In this document: positions 1 through 7,250 of the stretch, piece by piece
Layout of the letters: every line of letters begins with the position of its first letter
How positions within the stretch are numbered: position 1 is the stretch's first letter
DNA from: an uncultured Clostridia bacterium
GTDB lineage: Bacteria; Bacillota; Clostridia; TANB77; UBA1234
DNA length: 32,732 bases
Direction: 5' to 3'
NCBI GenBank assembly: GCA_947164995.1
Contig: CAMUYU010000014.1
Coordinates: 1 to 32,732 of the forward strand
The notes under the pieces: generated by a model
What the model saw: the letters and a program-made list of their open reading frames with translations, nothing else
Database searches by the model: none
What the model was told of the DNA's origin: nothing
Program-made: the position numbers and the translations under genes

Positions 1-2
1 TG

Positions 3-110
3 ATAGTAGTATGCGCATGGGCAGGTAGGTATGTACAAAATAATAAATCAACTGTAAAAACAAAACTTAAAAGTGGTATTGATAAAGTTTTTAAAGATGA
101 TGAACAATAA
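3..110 (+). CDS. C-terminal end of an unidentified protein (partial)
   Basis: An open frame enters from the left edge and stops at 108-110, 18 bases before nusB. The visible 35 residues begin with a short hydrophobic stretch (IVVCAWAGRYV) followed by a Lys-rich tail ending KVFKDDEQ. That looks like the last membrane segment and cytoplasmic tail of a small protein. In Clostridia the gene before nusB is often an Asp23/DUF2273-type envelope protein, which would fit, but the fragment is too short to assign. Confidence 0.5.
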   Translation: MVVCAWAGRYVQNNKSTVKTKLKSGIDKVFKDDEQ

Positions 111-128
111 AAAGGATGTGCGGTTTTT

Positions 129-542
129 ATGAGTAGAACAACAGCTAGAGAATTGGCTTTAAAGCTAGCTTTTGAACTTTCTTTTCAGGAAGAAGAAGCA
201 AAAGTTTTATATGAACGTTATTTAGAAACATGTGAAGATGCTTCTGATATTACAACTGAAGATGAAGAATATATAGTTGGTGTACTTTCTGGAATTCAAG
301 AGAATTTTAAAGAAATAGATGAAAAAATAAAAGCACATCTTAAAGATTGGAATTTAGAACGAATTAGTAAAATTGATTTGGCAATTTTAAGGTTATCTAT
401 TTATGAAATACTTTATAGAGAAGACATACCATATAAAGTTGCAATCAATGAAGCGGTAGAACTCTCAAAAACATTTGGCGATGATTCATCACCAAGTTTT
501 GTAAATGGTGTACTCGCTGAAATAGTTAAAGAATTAGAATAA
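129..542 (+). CDS. nusB: Transcription antitermination factor NusB
   Basis: This 137-residue all-helical protein has the usual NusB length and layout. The N-terminus ([17 protein letters not shown]) and the C-terminal segment ([19 protein letters not shown], then [19 protein letters not shown] and [10 protein letters not shown]) are the family signatures. NusB binds boxA RNA with NusE/S10 and supports antitermination on rRNA operons. A purine-rich AAAGG near 111 is a rather distant ribosome site for the ATG. It is followed closely by xseA and xseB, a standard Firmicutes order and the same neighbourhood in which OLE RNA is known to occur in other species. Confidence 0.96.
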   Translation: MSRTTARELALKLAFELSFQEEEAKVLYERYLETCEDASDITTEDEEYIVGVLSGIQENFKEIDEKIKAHLKDWNLERISKIDLAILRLSIYEILYREDIPYKVAINEAVELSKTFGDDSSPSFVNGVLAEIVKELE

Positions 543-557
543 AATGGAGAAATAAAG

Positions 558-1787
558 TTGGAACAAATTAGTTTTGATTTAGAAGAAAAGAAGCCTTTTA
601 GACCAACTCCATTAACTGTAAAACAATTAAATTTATATATAAAAGATTTAATGGATAAAGATGATTTTCTTAATAATGTTTATATAAAAGGAGAGATATC
701 AAATTTTAAAAGACATTATACAGGTCATCTTTATTTTACCTTAAAAGATAGTGACTCTCTTATAAAGTGTGTATGTTTTAAATCATATGCAGGTAACATT
801 AAATTTGAACCGCAAGATGGAATGCAAGTGCTAGTATTAGGACAAGTTGCAGTATATGAAAGAGATGGAGTTTATCAAATCTATGTTAAGGGTATGGAAC
901 AGGATGGCGTCGGAGCTTTATATGAGGCTTATGAAAAATTAAAAGCAAAGTTGGAAGCTAAAGGCTGGTTTGATGAAGAACATAAAAAGCCAATTCCTTT
1001 TTTACCAAAAGCAATTGGAGTTGTTACTTCGAAAACTGGCGCTGTTATTAAAGATATTATCAACGTTACTACTAGAAGATTTCCTAACGTTCATATCATT
1101 TTATATCCTGCTGCTGTTCAAGGCGCTGGTGCATATGAAACGATTTGTGATGGAATCAAGTATTTCAACGAAACAAAAAGTGTTGATACAATTATTATTG
1201 CAAGAGGTGGAGGATCATTAGAAGACTTGTGGCCGTTTAATGAAGAAGCAACTGCCGAAGCAATATATAATTCTGAACTACCTATTATATCGGCGGTAGG
1301 ACATGAGACAGACTTTACAATTGCAGATTTTGTAGCAGATTTAAGAGCACCTACACCTTCGGCTGCTGGTGAGTTGGCTGTTCCAGATTTAGAAGAGGTT
1401 ATGTGGAAGTTACAAAATATCAATAGAAGACTTTCTGTTTCACTTAGTAAAAAAGTTGAAAACATGAAAGCAAGATATCAAAAAGTAATGAATTCAAAAT
1501 GTATGAAAGACCCACTTTCAATGTTTAATGAAAGAAAATTAAAGCAAGATTACTTAATTAAGCAATTAGAAAATGCAATTAAGATTGAGATTAAAAATAA
1601 AAGACTAGTTTTAGTGAAAGATATTACTTCTTTAGATACATTAAGTCCTTTGAAAACATTAACTAGAGGTTACTCGATAGTTGAAAATGAAAAAGGAAAG
1701 ATTGTTAAATCAAAAGATGATGTTTCAAAAGATGAGAAGATAAATATAACTTTAAATGATGGTAATTTGGAGGCAGTAGTTTTATGA
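558..1787 (+). CDS. xseA: Exodeoxyribonuclease VII large subunit
   Basis: The 409-residue protein is the large, catalytic subunit of ExoVII, which degrades single-stranded DNA to short oligonucleotides with XseB. Residues about 18-110 form the OB-fold DNA-binding domain (NVYIKGEISNFKRHYTGHLYF). The catalytic core carries GVVTSKTGAVIKDI, the GGGSLEDLWPFN motif near residue 217 and SAVGHETDFTIADFVADLRA. A helical region that binds XseB follows. The start is TTG at 558 with GGAG at 546-549. The gene overlaps xseB by four bases (ATGA), implying translational coupling. Length is slightly shorter than in many relatives but all motifs are present. Confidence 0.96.
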   Translation: MEQISFDLEEKKPFRPTPLTVKQLNLYIKDLMDKDDFLNNVYIKGEISNFKRHYTGHLYFTLKDSDSLIKCVCFKSYAGNIKFEPQDGMQVLVLGQVAVYERDGVYQIYVKGMEQDGVGALYEAYEKLKAKLEAKGWFDEEHKKPIPFLPKAIGVVTSKTGAVIKDIINVTTRRFPNVHIILYPAAVQGAGAYETICDGIKYFNETKSVDTIIIARGGGSLEDLWPFNEEATAEAIYNSELPIISAVGHETDFTIADFVADLRAPTPSAAGELAVPDLEEVMWKLQNINRRLSVSLSKKVENMKARYQKVMNSKCMKDPLSMFNERKLKQDYLIKQLENAIKIEIKNKRLVLVKDITSLDTLSPLKTLTRGYSIVENEKGKIVKSKDDVSKDEKINITLNDGNLEAVVL

Positions 1788-2011
1788 AAAAAGAAAAAAT
1801 GACGTTTGAAGAAGCAATGGATAATTTAGAAGAAATTGTTTCTGAACTTGAAAAAGGTGATTTAAGTTTAGACGCATCAGTAGAAAAATTTAAAAAGGGA
1901 ATGGAGATTTCTAATTACTGCTCTGACTTATTAAATTCTGCAGAAAAAAGTATTACAATATTACTAAAAGATAAAGATGGTTTTTCTGAAGAGGAATTTG
2001 AAACAGAATAA
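1784..2011 (+). CDS. xseB: Exodeoxyribonuclease VII small subunit
   Basis: This 75-residue helical-hairpin protein contains the family signature MTFEEAMDNLEEIVSELEKG followed by DLSLDASVEKFKKGMEIS. Several copies wrap around the helical arm of XseA to form active ExoVII. The ATG lies inside the end of xseA, and GGAGG at about 1769-1773 serves as its ribosome site. The acidic C-terminal tail is typical. Confidence 0.95.
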   Translation: MKKEKMTFEEAMDNLEEIVSELEKGDLSLDASVEKFKKGMEISNYCSDLLNSAEKSITILLKDKDGFSEEEFETE

Positions 2012-2031
2012 ATAATAATTGGGGGATTATT

Positions 2032-2481
2032 ATGAAAGCATTGCTTACTAACAAGTGGTTATGGATTCCACTTGCAACATGGCTTGTTGTTCAATTTTAT
2101 AAGTTAATAGTTGAGGTCTTAACTGCAAAAGGAAGAAAAATAAATTGGAAAAGAATATTAGGTTCAGGTGGAATGCCAAGTTCTCATACTGCATGCATTA
2201 CTTCACTTGCAACTAGTATAGGTATGACAGAAGGCTTTGGCTCACCTTTATTTGCTTTAGCTTCGGTATTTGCATTTATAGTAATGTATGATGCTGCAGG
2301 TGTTAGAAGAGCTGCTGGTAAGCAAGCAAGAATACTAAATCAAATGATGGAAGAAGATAAGAATATCAACTATCAAGAAAAATTAGTAGAGCTATTAGGA
2401 CATACACCAGTTGAAGTATTTGTAGGTGCAGTAGTAGGAATTGGAATAGGCCTATTGTTCTCAATGATTTGGGACTTTTAA
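2032..2481 (+). CDS. Divergent PAP2-family membrane protein (DUF212, YuiD-like)
   Basis: The 149-residue protein carries the hallmarks of the divergent PAP2 family: GGMPSSHTA (residues about 47-55), DAAGVRRAAGKQA (about 87-99) and LGHTPVEVFVGAVVG near the C-terminus, with hydrophobic segments between them. The family resembles acid phosphatase/vanadium haloperoxidase enzymes acting on lipid phosphates, but the exact substrate is not established. A strong GGGGGA ribosome site precedes the ATG, 20 bases after xseB, so it is probably the last gene of the nusB operon. Its stop codon touches the left palindrome array. Confidence 0.9.
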   Translation: MKALLTNKWLWIPLATWLVVQFYKLIVEVLTAKGRKINWKRILGSGGMPSSHTACITSLATSIGMTEGFGSPLFALASVFAFIVMYDAAGVRRAAGKQARILNQMMEEDKNINYQEKLVELLGHTPVEVFVGAVVGIGIGLLFSMIWDF

Positions 2482-2588
2482 ATTCCCCTTTTGGGGACGT
2501 TCCTTATTGGGGAAATTTCTCCCCTTTTAGGGACACTCCTTGTTGGGGAAAAAATTCCTCTTTTGGGGACACACCTTCAAAAGAGGGC
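2482..2588 (+). repeat. Left array of REP-like palindromic units (three copies)
   Basis: Three imperfect units of about 35 nt lie head to tail. Each has a C-rich arm (CCCCTTTTGGGGAC or a variant), a short TTCCTTATT / TCCTTGTT centre and a G-rich arm (TTGGGGAAA). Each unit can fold on itself. The third is degenerate and ends in CTTCAAAAGAGGG. The same unit occurs inverted at 3466-3562 and as a solo relative at 23139-23172. Confidence 0.85.
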
Positions 2589-2644
2589 AGCATAATTGAA
2601 TATTGAAAACTTGTTTTGGGGAAAATGAGTCATAAATAATAGGG

Positions 2645-2682
2645 GGCAAATCTATCTTATTAAGATAGGTTTGCCTTTTTTA
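2645..2682 (+). terminator. Rho-independent terminator upstream of the transposase
   Basis: A near-perfect 14-bp stem (2645-2658 with 2662-2675, one G-T pair, loop ATT) is followed by TTTTTT. It probably ends read-through from the nusB operon, or shields the transposase gene. Confidence 0.85.
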
Positions 2683-2718
2683 TTTAATAAAATTATAAAA
2701 AAGAAAGGAAGAATATTT

Positions 2719-3453
2719 ATGAGATTACCTAGGTATTATTATGAATCAAATTTTTATCACATTATGGTACAAGGAGATGAAAAAAAGTATATTTTTAAAG
2801 ATAAGGCTTGCAAAAAAAGATATTTATATTTTTTAAAACGTAATGCTTTCAAAAATTGTATTGAAATAATAGCATATTGCGTTATGGATAATCATGTTCA
2901 CATTTTGTTGTTTTGTCCTATTTTAGAAAAAATATCAAAATGTATGCAGCAAACTAATACAGCATTTGGAATTTATTATAACAAAAGACAAAATAAAGTT
3001 GGACATGTGTATAGGGATAGATATAAGAGCGAAAGTATTCTTACAAAAGGTCATTTGATAAATTGCATAAAATATATCCATGAGAACCCTGTAAAAGCCA
3101 AAATATGTAAAAGCGCAAAAGACTATGATTTTTCAAGTTATAACGATTACTATAATATTAGTAAAAATATTATGGATATTTGTGGGTTTTGTGAAATGGA
3201 TATAGAAGATATTTTGAAAAAAACTCATACTTTCACAAGATTTATAGATGACAAATATAACAAAGATGATGTTTTAGAAGCCTTTAATGAAGTGTGTAAG
3301 AATAATGAAAAAGTTAAAGACAATATAATAAAAACAGCAAATATATATAATGAAATGAAAGAGTTATGCAATATTCCTGATCATGAAATTGCAAAATTGC
3401 TAAAAATAGATAGAAAAACACTTCACAAAAGACTGGAAATGTTGAAGAAATAG
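2719..3453 (+). CDS. IS200-like HuH transposase, RAYT type, with C-terminal helix-turn-helix
   Basis: The 244-residue protein has a Y1_Tnp domain. The N-terminus (MRLPRYYYESNFYHIMVQG) is the usual RAYT opening. The metal-binding HuH motif is in CVMDNHVHILL (about residues 56-66). The catalytic tyrosine is most likely in GHVYRDRYKSE (about 96-106), followed by INCIKYIHENPVKA. The last 30 residues (DHEIAKLLKIDRKTLHKRLEML) look like a helix-turn-helix. I chose ATG 2719 because AAAGGA lies just before it and MRLPR is the conserved start; an upstream TTG in frame overlaps the terminator. Such enzymes mobilise REP-type palindromes as single-stranded DNA. No truncation or frameshift is visible, so it may be active. 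Confidence 0.92.
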   Translation: MRLPRYYYESNFYHIMVQGDEKKYIFKDKACKKRYLYFLKRNAFKNCIEIIAYCVMDNHVHILLFCPILEKISKCMQQTNTAFGIYYNKRQNKVGHVYRDRYKSESILTKGHLINCIKYIHENPVKAKICKSAKDYDFSSYNDYYNISKNIMDICGFCEMDIEDILKKTHTFTRFIDDKYNKDDVLEAFNEVCKNNEKVKDNIIKTANIYNEMKELCNIPDHEIAKLLKIDRKTLHKRLEMLKK

Positions 3454-3465
3454 GTGACTTTGAGA

Positions 3466-3562
3466 AGGTCTGTCCCCAAAAGGGGAGAAATTTCCCCAAC
3501 AAGGACTGTCCCCAAAAGGGGAGAAATTTCCCCAACAAGGAGCGTCCCTAAAAGGGGAAATT
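3466..3562 (-). repeat. Right array of REP-like palindromic units (three copies, inverted)
   Basis: Three units of the left-array type occur in reverse orientation: two contain GTCCCCAAAAGGGGAGAAAT and the third GTCCCTAAAAGGGGAAA. They are separated by TTTCCCCAACAAGGA. The copies are more alike than those of the left array. The array begins about 12 bases after the transposase stop and ends at the OLE promoter. Confidence 0.85.
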
Positions 3563-3590
3563 TGCATTTTTGTTTGATATGTGATAAAAT
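3562..3590 (+). promoter_or_regulatory. Sigma-A-type promoter for OLE RNA
   Basis: TTGCAT (3562-3567) and TAAAAT (3585-3590) are separated by 17 bases. TG one base before the -10 makes it an extended -10 promoter. Transcription should begin near 3597, matching the start of the structured RNA. Confidence 0.75.
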
Positions 3591-3597
3591 TACTTCT

Positions 3598-4210
3598 CTA
3601 GTGATGTGTTATTCTAGTTGCTGCTAGAGATTGCGAAGGTGGGCCTAAAAATCTACCAAAAGAGCATAATCGTTGAAAGTCTTGGAATGTGTTGCTTTCG
3701 ACGCCCAGTCGAGGGTGCTATTCTAAGAGTAAGAGTTAAGGGCGATCCATAACGGCATATGGGCGTGGACCCTTTTCTCGTGGAGACGCATATTTTTGTA
3801 GCGTAAAACCTTAAACAACTAGCAAAAAATATGTGAAAAACCTGCAAGGCATATTATCAAGTTAGGTAGATGATATGTACACAGTGTAGCTTTCCTTGAG
3901 TGAGCTTGGTGAATAAATGTTATCTTTTTTGAAACCAACCTTGCAAAAGAGGATAAACAATCTTTTAGTAGCTGGAGGAAATCTCCTAGAACATTTGTAG
4001 TCCAAGGTATGCTTAGGATTGGAGTGTGGACTAAGTGGTAATTCAGACTTTTTACTGGCAACGGTAAAAATACTTTCTTTAAAGGGGAACCACTAAGATG
4101 GCGATATCTTAGTAGAAAGTAGGGAAACCCTTCTGGACCTAAGCCATAAAATTAACTAAGCATACTATCACTAAAAGTTTTTTATATAACTCTTTACGAG
4201 TTATTTTTTA
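3598..4210 (+). ncRNA. ole: OLE RNA (ornate, large, extremophilic RNA)
   Basis: About 610 bases hold no plausible ORF but many paired segments. Visible helices are 3671-3679/3695-3703 (9 bp), 3747-3751/3758-3762, 3974-3977/3983-3986, 3998-4003/4028-4033 and 4091-4098/4105-4112. The RNA has its own promoter and ends at or before a hairpin and T-run (4186-4209). OLE RNAs are known to be about 610 nt, to lie near nusB/xseA/xseB in Firmicutes and to precede a small DUF21-like membrane protein, OapA, which they bind at the membrane. All of these hold here. OLE complexes are linked in other species to alcohol and cold tolerance and Mg2+ homeostasis. I did not run a covariance model, so the family call rests on size, structure and context; ends are approximate. 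Confidence 0.85.
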
Positions 4211-4212
4211 TT
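4186..4212 (+). terminator. Hairpin and T-run between OLE RNA and oapA
   Basis: A 7-bp AT-rich stem (4186-4192/4198-4204, loop TTTAC) is followed by a T-run to 4209. It is modest in strength. It would release most OLE RNA while letting some transcripts continue into oapA, which has no obvious promoter of its own. Confidence 0.65.
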
Positions 4213-4223
4213 TAGGAGAAATT

Positions 4224-4769
4224 ATGAAGAAAAAAGAAAAAGTGTCTCAACGAAAGTGGCTTTTTATCATATTTTTTGGCACATTTATACTTTCAGCAAT
4301 TTTTAATATGTTATCAACAAATTTAGTTAATAATATTGATAACATCGTTATTTCATTTATTATTTTGTTTATTGTTATGGCAATAGGCATTTGTTTTGAT
4401 ATTATAGGAACAGCAGTTACAGCGGCCGAAGAGGTGCCTTTTCATGCCATGGCCTCTACTAAGAAAAAAGGGGCAAAAGAATCTATCATGCTTATAAAAA
4501 ATGCAGACAGAGTAGCTAACGTTTGTAGCGATGTTATAGGAGATATTTGTGGAGTAATAAGTGGTGCTATGGGAGCTCTTATTGCTGCAAGCCTTATAAA
4601 ACTATTTGACAATATATCGTATTCTATGATAACTTTACTTGTAACAGCTACTATTACTGCCTTTACTGTGTGGTTTAAAGGAGTTTTTAAACAAGTAGCT
4701 ATAAAAAATTGTAACAAAATAATTGAATTTATAGGAAAAGTTGTATATGTGTTTCATAAGGTAAAATAG
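4224..4769 (+). CDS. oapA: OLE-associated membrane protein OapA (DUF21-like)
   Basis: The 181-residue protein has a basic N-terminus (MKKKEKVSQRKW) and about four hydrophobic segments (residues about 13-35, 40-62, 105-128 and 132-150). The stretch TAAEEVPFHAMASTKKKGAKE and the following helix resemble the DUF21/CNNM transmembrane domain (TA-E-A pattern). OapA is the membrane partner that anchors OLE RNA. Its position directly after the structured RNA, its size and the DUF21-like core support the call. ATG 4224 has AGGAGAA upstream. The basic ends could contact RNA. An unrelated small membrane protein is the only alternative I see, and the context argues against it. Confidence 0.83.
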   Translation: MKKKEKVSQRKWLFIIFFGTFILSAIFNMLSTNLVNNIDNIVISFIILFIVMAIGICFDIIGTAVTAAEEVPFHAMASTKKKGAKESIMLIKNADRVANVCSDVIGDICGVISGAMGALIAASLIKLFDNISYSMITLLVTATITAFTVWFKGVFKQVAIKNCNKIIEFIGKVVYVFHKVK

Positions 4770-4802
4770 GGATATTATTGGTAAAAATAAGCTTTTTATC
4801 AG

Positions 4803-4829
4803 TTGACAATTTTCATTTTTTGTTATAAT
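4803..4829 (+). promoter_or_regulatory. Promoter of tRNA-Cys
   Basis: A consensus TTGACA (4803-4808) and TATAAT (4824-4829) are separated by 15 bases. An overlapping TAATAT gives a 17-base spacing. The predicted start is about 15-20 bases before the tRNA. Confidence 0.75.
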
Positions 4830-4853
4830 ATATTTAGCGTACTGAAAATACGT

Positions 4854-4928
4854 GGCGCCATGGCCAAGCGGCTAAGGCAGAGCTCTGCAAAAGCTTGATC
4901 CCCGGTTCAAATCCGGGTGGCGCCTCCA
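4854..4928 (+). tRNA. tRNA-Cys (anticodon GCA), CCA encoded
   Basis: The acceptor arms GGCGCCA (4854-4860) and TGGCGCC pair perfectly. The anticodon stem GAGCT/AGCTT holds the loop CTGCAAA with GCA at 4887-4889. The T arm is CCCCGGTTCAAATCCGGG. The discriminator is T (U73), the cysteine identity base, followed by encoded CCA. Confidence 0.97.
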
Positions 4929-4931
4929 CAG

Positions 4932-4963
4932 CCTCAAAATCTTACGATTTTGAGGTTTTTTAT
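4932..4963 (+). terminator. Terminator of tRNA-Cys
   Basis: A perfect 10-bp stem (4932-4941/4946-4955, loop TTAC) is followed by TTTTTT. Confidence 0.93.
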
Positions 4964-4973
4964 TGCTAAATAA

Positions 4974-5002
4974 TTGTTATTGTAGCGATTTTATTATATA
5001 AT
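4974..5002 (+). promoter_or_regulatory. Probable promoter for the nucleoside-kinase gene
   Basis: TTGTTA (4974-4979) and TATAAT (4997-5002) have a 17-base spacer, directly after the tRNA terminator. The leader to the TTG start at 5073 is about 65 bases. Confidence 0.6.
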
Positions 5003-5072
5003 TTAAGGGCGACTAATACTCGCTTATATGAAGAATAAGAAGTAACGTTTTAATCATAAAGGAGGTATTATA

Positions 5073-6713
5073 TTGATTAACGTATTATATGATAATAAAA
5101 ATTATGAAATACCAGATAAGATGAGTGTAAAAGACTTCATGAAGAGTATCTTAAAACTTGAAGATAGGTCAATTCTTGCATGTAAAGTTTTTAATGAAGT
5201 TAAGTCTTTAGATTACGTTATAGATAGAGATTGTAAAATAAAATTTCTAGATACTTCTACACCAGATGGAAGTAGAATTTATGTTAGAGGAATAATATTT
5301 ATCTTGGTTAAAGCATTCGAAGAATTATTCCCAAAGTATAAATTATTTGTTAATTATTCTTTAGGACATTCACTTTATTGTGAGTCAGATAAAAAATTAG
5401 ATAATACTGACATTAACGCTATTATCACAAGAATGAAAGAAATTATTTCTCAAGACCTTCCAATTGAAAAAAGAGTTTTAACTTTGGAAGAAGCTATGAA
5501 TAAATACAAAGATGCTGGTAGAGAAGATAAAAGAGGATTATTAGAAACACGTATGAAGTCTCACGTTTCTATGTATTATTGTGGAGATACATTCAATTAT
5601 TTCTATGGTGTAATGCCCGTTTCAACTGGATATACTCCAAAATTTGAAGTTACAAAATATGAAAAAGGATTATTGTTACACTATCCAAGAAGATTTAGTA
5701 ACACAATTGATAAAACTGTTAATGGTAATAAAAAACTTTATGCTTCATTTGATGATTATGACAAAATTCACAAAATGCTTGGCATTGATTCAATTGTTGG
5801 ACTTAACAAATATATAAGAGAAGGAAAAGCAGGCGAAGTAATTCGTATGTCAGAAGCACTTCATGAAAAGAAGATTGCTCATATTGCAGATATGATTGCC
5901 TCAGATAGAAGAAGAAAAATTGTTTTAATTGCAGGTCCTTCAAGCTCTGGAAAAACCACATTTGCACAAAGATTAGGAGTTCAATTAAAGGTTAATGGTA
6001 TCAAAGCAGTTACACTTTCTATGGACAATTATTTTGTAGAAAGAGGGCAAACTCCAAAAGATGAGAACGGTAACTATGATTTTGAATGTTTAGAAGCAGT
6101 TGATATAGAACTATTTAATAACCAACTAAAAGACTTATTAGATGGCAAAGAAGTTGCACTTCCAACATTTGATTTTACAGATGGAAAAAGGAAGTATTTG
6201 GGCAATAAAGAAATATTAGATGAAGATGAGGTTGTTGTAATTGAAGGAATTCACGGTTTGAATGAAAAGCTTACAGAAAAAATTCCAAGAGAGAACAAAT
6301 TCAAAATTTATATTAGTGCCCTAACTACTTTAAATATTGATGATTACAATAGAGTTACTACATCAGATACAAGATTGATTAGAAGAATGGTAAGAGACAG
6401 TAAATTCAGATCACACAACCCTGGTGCAACAATTAAGATGTGGGAGAGTGTAAGACGTGGAGAAGAAAAGTATATTTTCCCATATCAAAATGATGCAGAT
6501 GTAATGTTTAACTCATCACTTGTTTATGAAATTGCTGCTTTAAAGCCATACGTTGAACCACTTCTTGCATCTGTTGATTATAATTCTGATGAATTTTCAG
6601 AAGCAAAGAGACTATATGAATTTTTAAGTTATTTTATTCCAATAGATAGCAAAGAAATTCCAATAACTTCAATTTTAAGAGAGTTTATTGGTGATGGGTG
6701 CTTCTATAGATAG
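5073..6713 (+). CDS. Uridine-kinase-like nucleoside kinase with TGS and ThrRS-like domains
   Basis: This 546-residue protein is the Clostridia-type fusion usually annotated as nucleoside kinase. Residues 1-65 form a TGS domain. About 70-240 resemble the second additional (editing-like) domain of threonyl-tRNA synthetase (SLGHSLYCE and MYYCGDTFNYFYG are visible). About 270-546 form a phosphoribulokinase/uridine kinase domain with the P-loop AGPSSSGKTTFAQRL near residue 287, SMDNYFVERGQTP and VVIEGIHGLNEKL. It probably phosphorylates a nucleoside or related substrate with NTP; the true substrate is not known. The start is TTG with GGAGGT at 5061-5066. The next gene begins 10 bases after the stop. 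Confidence 0.88.
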   Translation: MINVLYDNKNYEIPDKMSVKDFMKSILKLEDRSILACKVFNEVKSLDYVIDRDCKIKFLDTSTPDGSRIYVRGIIFILVKAFEELFPKYKLFVNYSLGHSLYCESDKKLDNTDINAIITRMKEIISQDLPIEKRVLTLEEAMNKYKDAGREDKRGLLETRMKSHVSMYYCGDTFNYFYGVMPVSTGYTPKFEVTKYEKGLLLHYPRRFSNTIDKTVNGNKKLYASFDDYDKIHKMLGIDSIVGLNKYIREGKAGEVIRMSEALHEKKIAHIADMIASDRRRKIVLIAGPSSSGKTTFAQRLGVQLKVNGIKAVTLSMDNYFVERGQTPKDENGNYDFECLEAVDIELFNNQLKDLLDGKEVALPTFDFTDGKRKYLGNKEILDEDEVVVIEGIHGLNEKLTEKIPRENKFKIYISALTTLNIDDYNRVTTSDTRLIRRMVRDSKFRSHNPGATIKMWESVRRGEEKYIFPYQNDADVMFNSSLVYEIAALKPYVEPLLASVDYNSDEFSEAKRLYEFLSYFIPIDSKEIPITSILREFIGDGCFYR

Positions 6714-6723
6714 AGTGATAAAC

Positions 6724-7038
6724 ATGAAAACTTTTAATGAAATTGATGAAGAATTCGTATGTGAAAATTGTGGCAAAAAAGTTTCTAAACTAGGGTATTC
6801 TTGTAGAAATCATTGTCCTTATTGTTTGTATTCAAAACATGTAGATGTTAATCCTGGTGATAGAGCAGAAACTTGTCAGGGTTTACTTGAGCCAATTGGA
6901 GTTGATTTGCAAAACAAAAAAGGGTATGTAATTATCTACAAATGTCAAAAATGTGGAGCAATTAGAAAGAATGTTTCAGCAAGAGATGATGACATGAGAA
7001 AAATAATAAAATTAAGTGCTAATCCACTTAATAATTAG
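6724..7038 (+). CDS. RNHCP-domain zinc-ribbon-like protein
   Basis: The 104-residue protein contains the domain-naming motif RNHCP in SCRNHCPYCLYSKHVD, plus FVCENCGKKV and YKCQKCGAIRKN. These form three CxxC/HCPxC pairs that should bind zinc. The rest matches the small RNHCP family (GDRAETCQGLLEPIGV). Function is unknown; nucleic-acid binding is a guess from the fold. I prefer ATG 6724 over in-frame TTG/GTG/ATG codons at 6688-6694, which lie inside the kinase gene. It is probably co-transcribed with the kinase. Confidence 0.85.
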   Translation: MKTFNEIDEEFVCENCGKKVSKLGYSCRNHCPYCLYSKHVDVNPGDRAETCQGLLEPIGVDLQNKKGYVIIYKCQKCGAIRKNVSARDDDMRKIIKLSANPLNN

Positions 7039-7067
7039 TTGACTTAAATGGTAAAAAGTGTTGTAAT
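7039..7067 (+). promoter_or_regulatory. Candidate promoter for the small-protein/cdaA operon
   Basis: TTGACT (7039-7044) precedes TGTAAT (7062-7067) by 17 bases. A better TATAAT at 7067-7072 overlaps but has a 22-base spacer. A leader of about 65 bases follows. Confidence 0.45.
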
Positions 7068-7136
7068 ATAATGGTGATAAATGATGTGCTTATCATAGAA
7101 AAAGTGCATTTAAAATAAAGCATAGGAGGCGTTAAG

Positions 7137-7229
7137 ATGTCTGGAAAGGAAAAGAAAGTTGCAAGAGTTGTATGCATAATTTTAGCAGCTTGTTTTGTAC
7201 TTAGTGTAGCAATTGCATTGTTTAGATAA
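7137..7229 (+). CDS. 30-residue single-pass membrane protein
   Basis: ATG 7137 is preceded by a perfect AGGAGG (7124-7129, seven bases away) and opens a 30-codon frame. The frame has a basic N-terminus (MSGKEKKVARVV) and one hydrophobic helix ending ALFR. It stops 21 bases before cdaA, with its own promoter-like sequence upstream, so it seems to be the first gene of that operon. It resembles small membrane peptides of the DUF4044 kind in layout, but I cannot assign it. The strong ribosome site and typical codon use argue that it is translated. Confidence 0.75.
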   Translation: MSGKEKKVARVVCIILAACFVLSVAIALFR

Positions 7230-7250
7230 TTTATACAATTGGAGGAAATT

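Larger units (their letters stand above)
2482..3562 (+). mobile_element. RAYT transposase flanked by inverted REP-like arrays
   Basis: A single HuH transposase gene is bracketed by two three-unit palindrome arrays in opposite orientation, as in REP-associated tyrosine transposase (RAYT) loci. The element occupies the gap between the DUF212 gene and the OLE promoter. Its right edge reaches the -35 box of that promoter. No target duplication is evident by eye. Confidence 0.75.

Noticed and set aside
2482-3562. A CRISPR array
   Set aside because: The repeated units touch each other with no unique spacers, are palindromic, and surround a transposase rather than cas genes.
3653-4061. Reverse-strand ORFs of 64 and 80 codons within the OLE region
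   Set aside because: They are composition shadows in a structured RNA, with no ribosome sites and no protein-like sequence.
3598-4210. A group II intron or degenerate ribozyme
   Set aside because: No maturase frame and no recognisable domain V; promoter, length and downstream DUF21-like gene fit OLE better.
6688-6723. An upstream start for the RNHCP protein at 6688
   Set aside because: It lies within the kinase gene on a TTG/GTG/ATG cluster without a ribosome site; conservation begins near residue 10 of the 6724 start.
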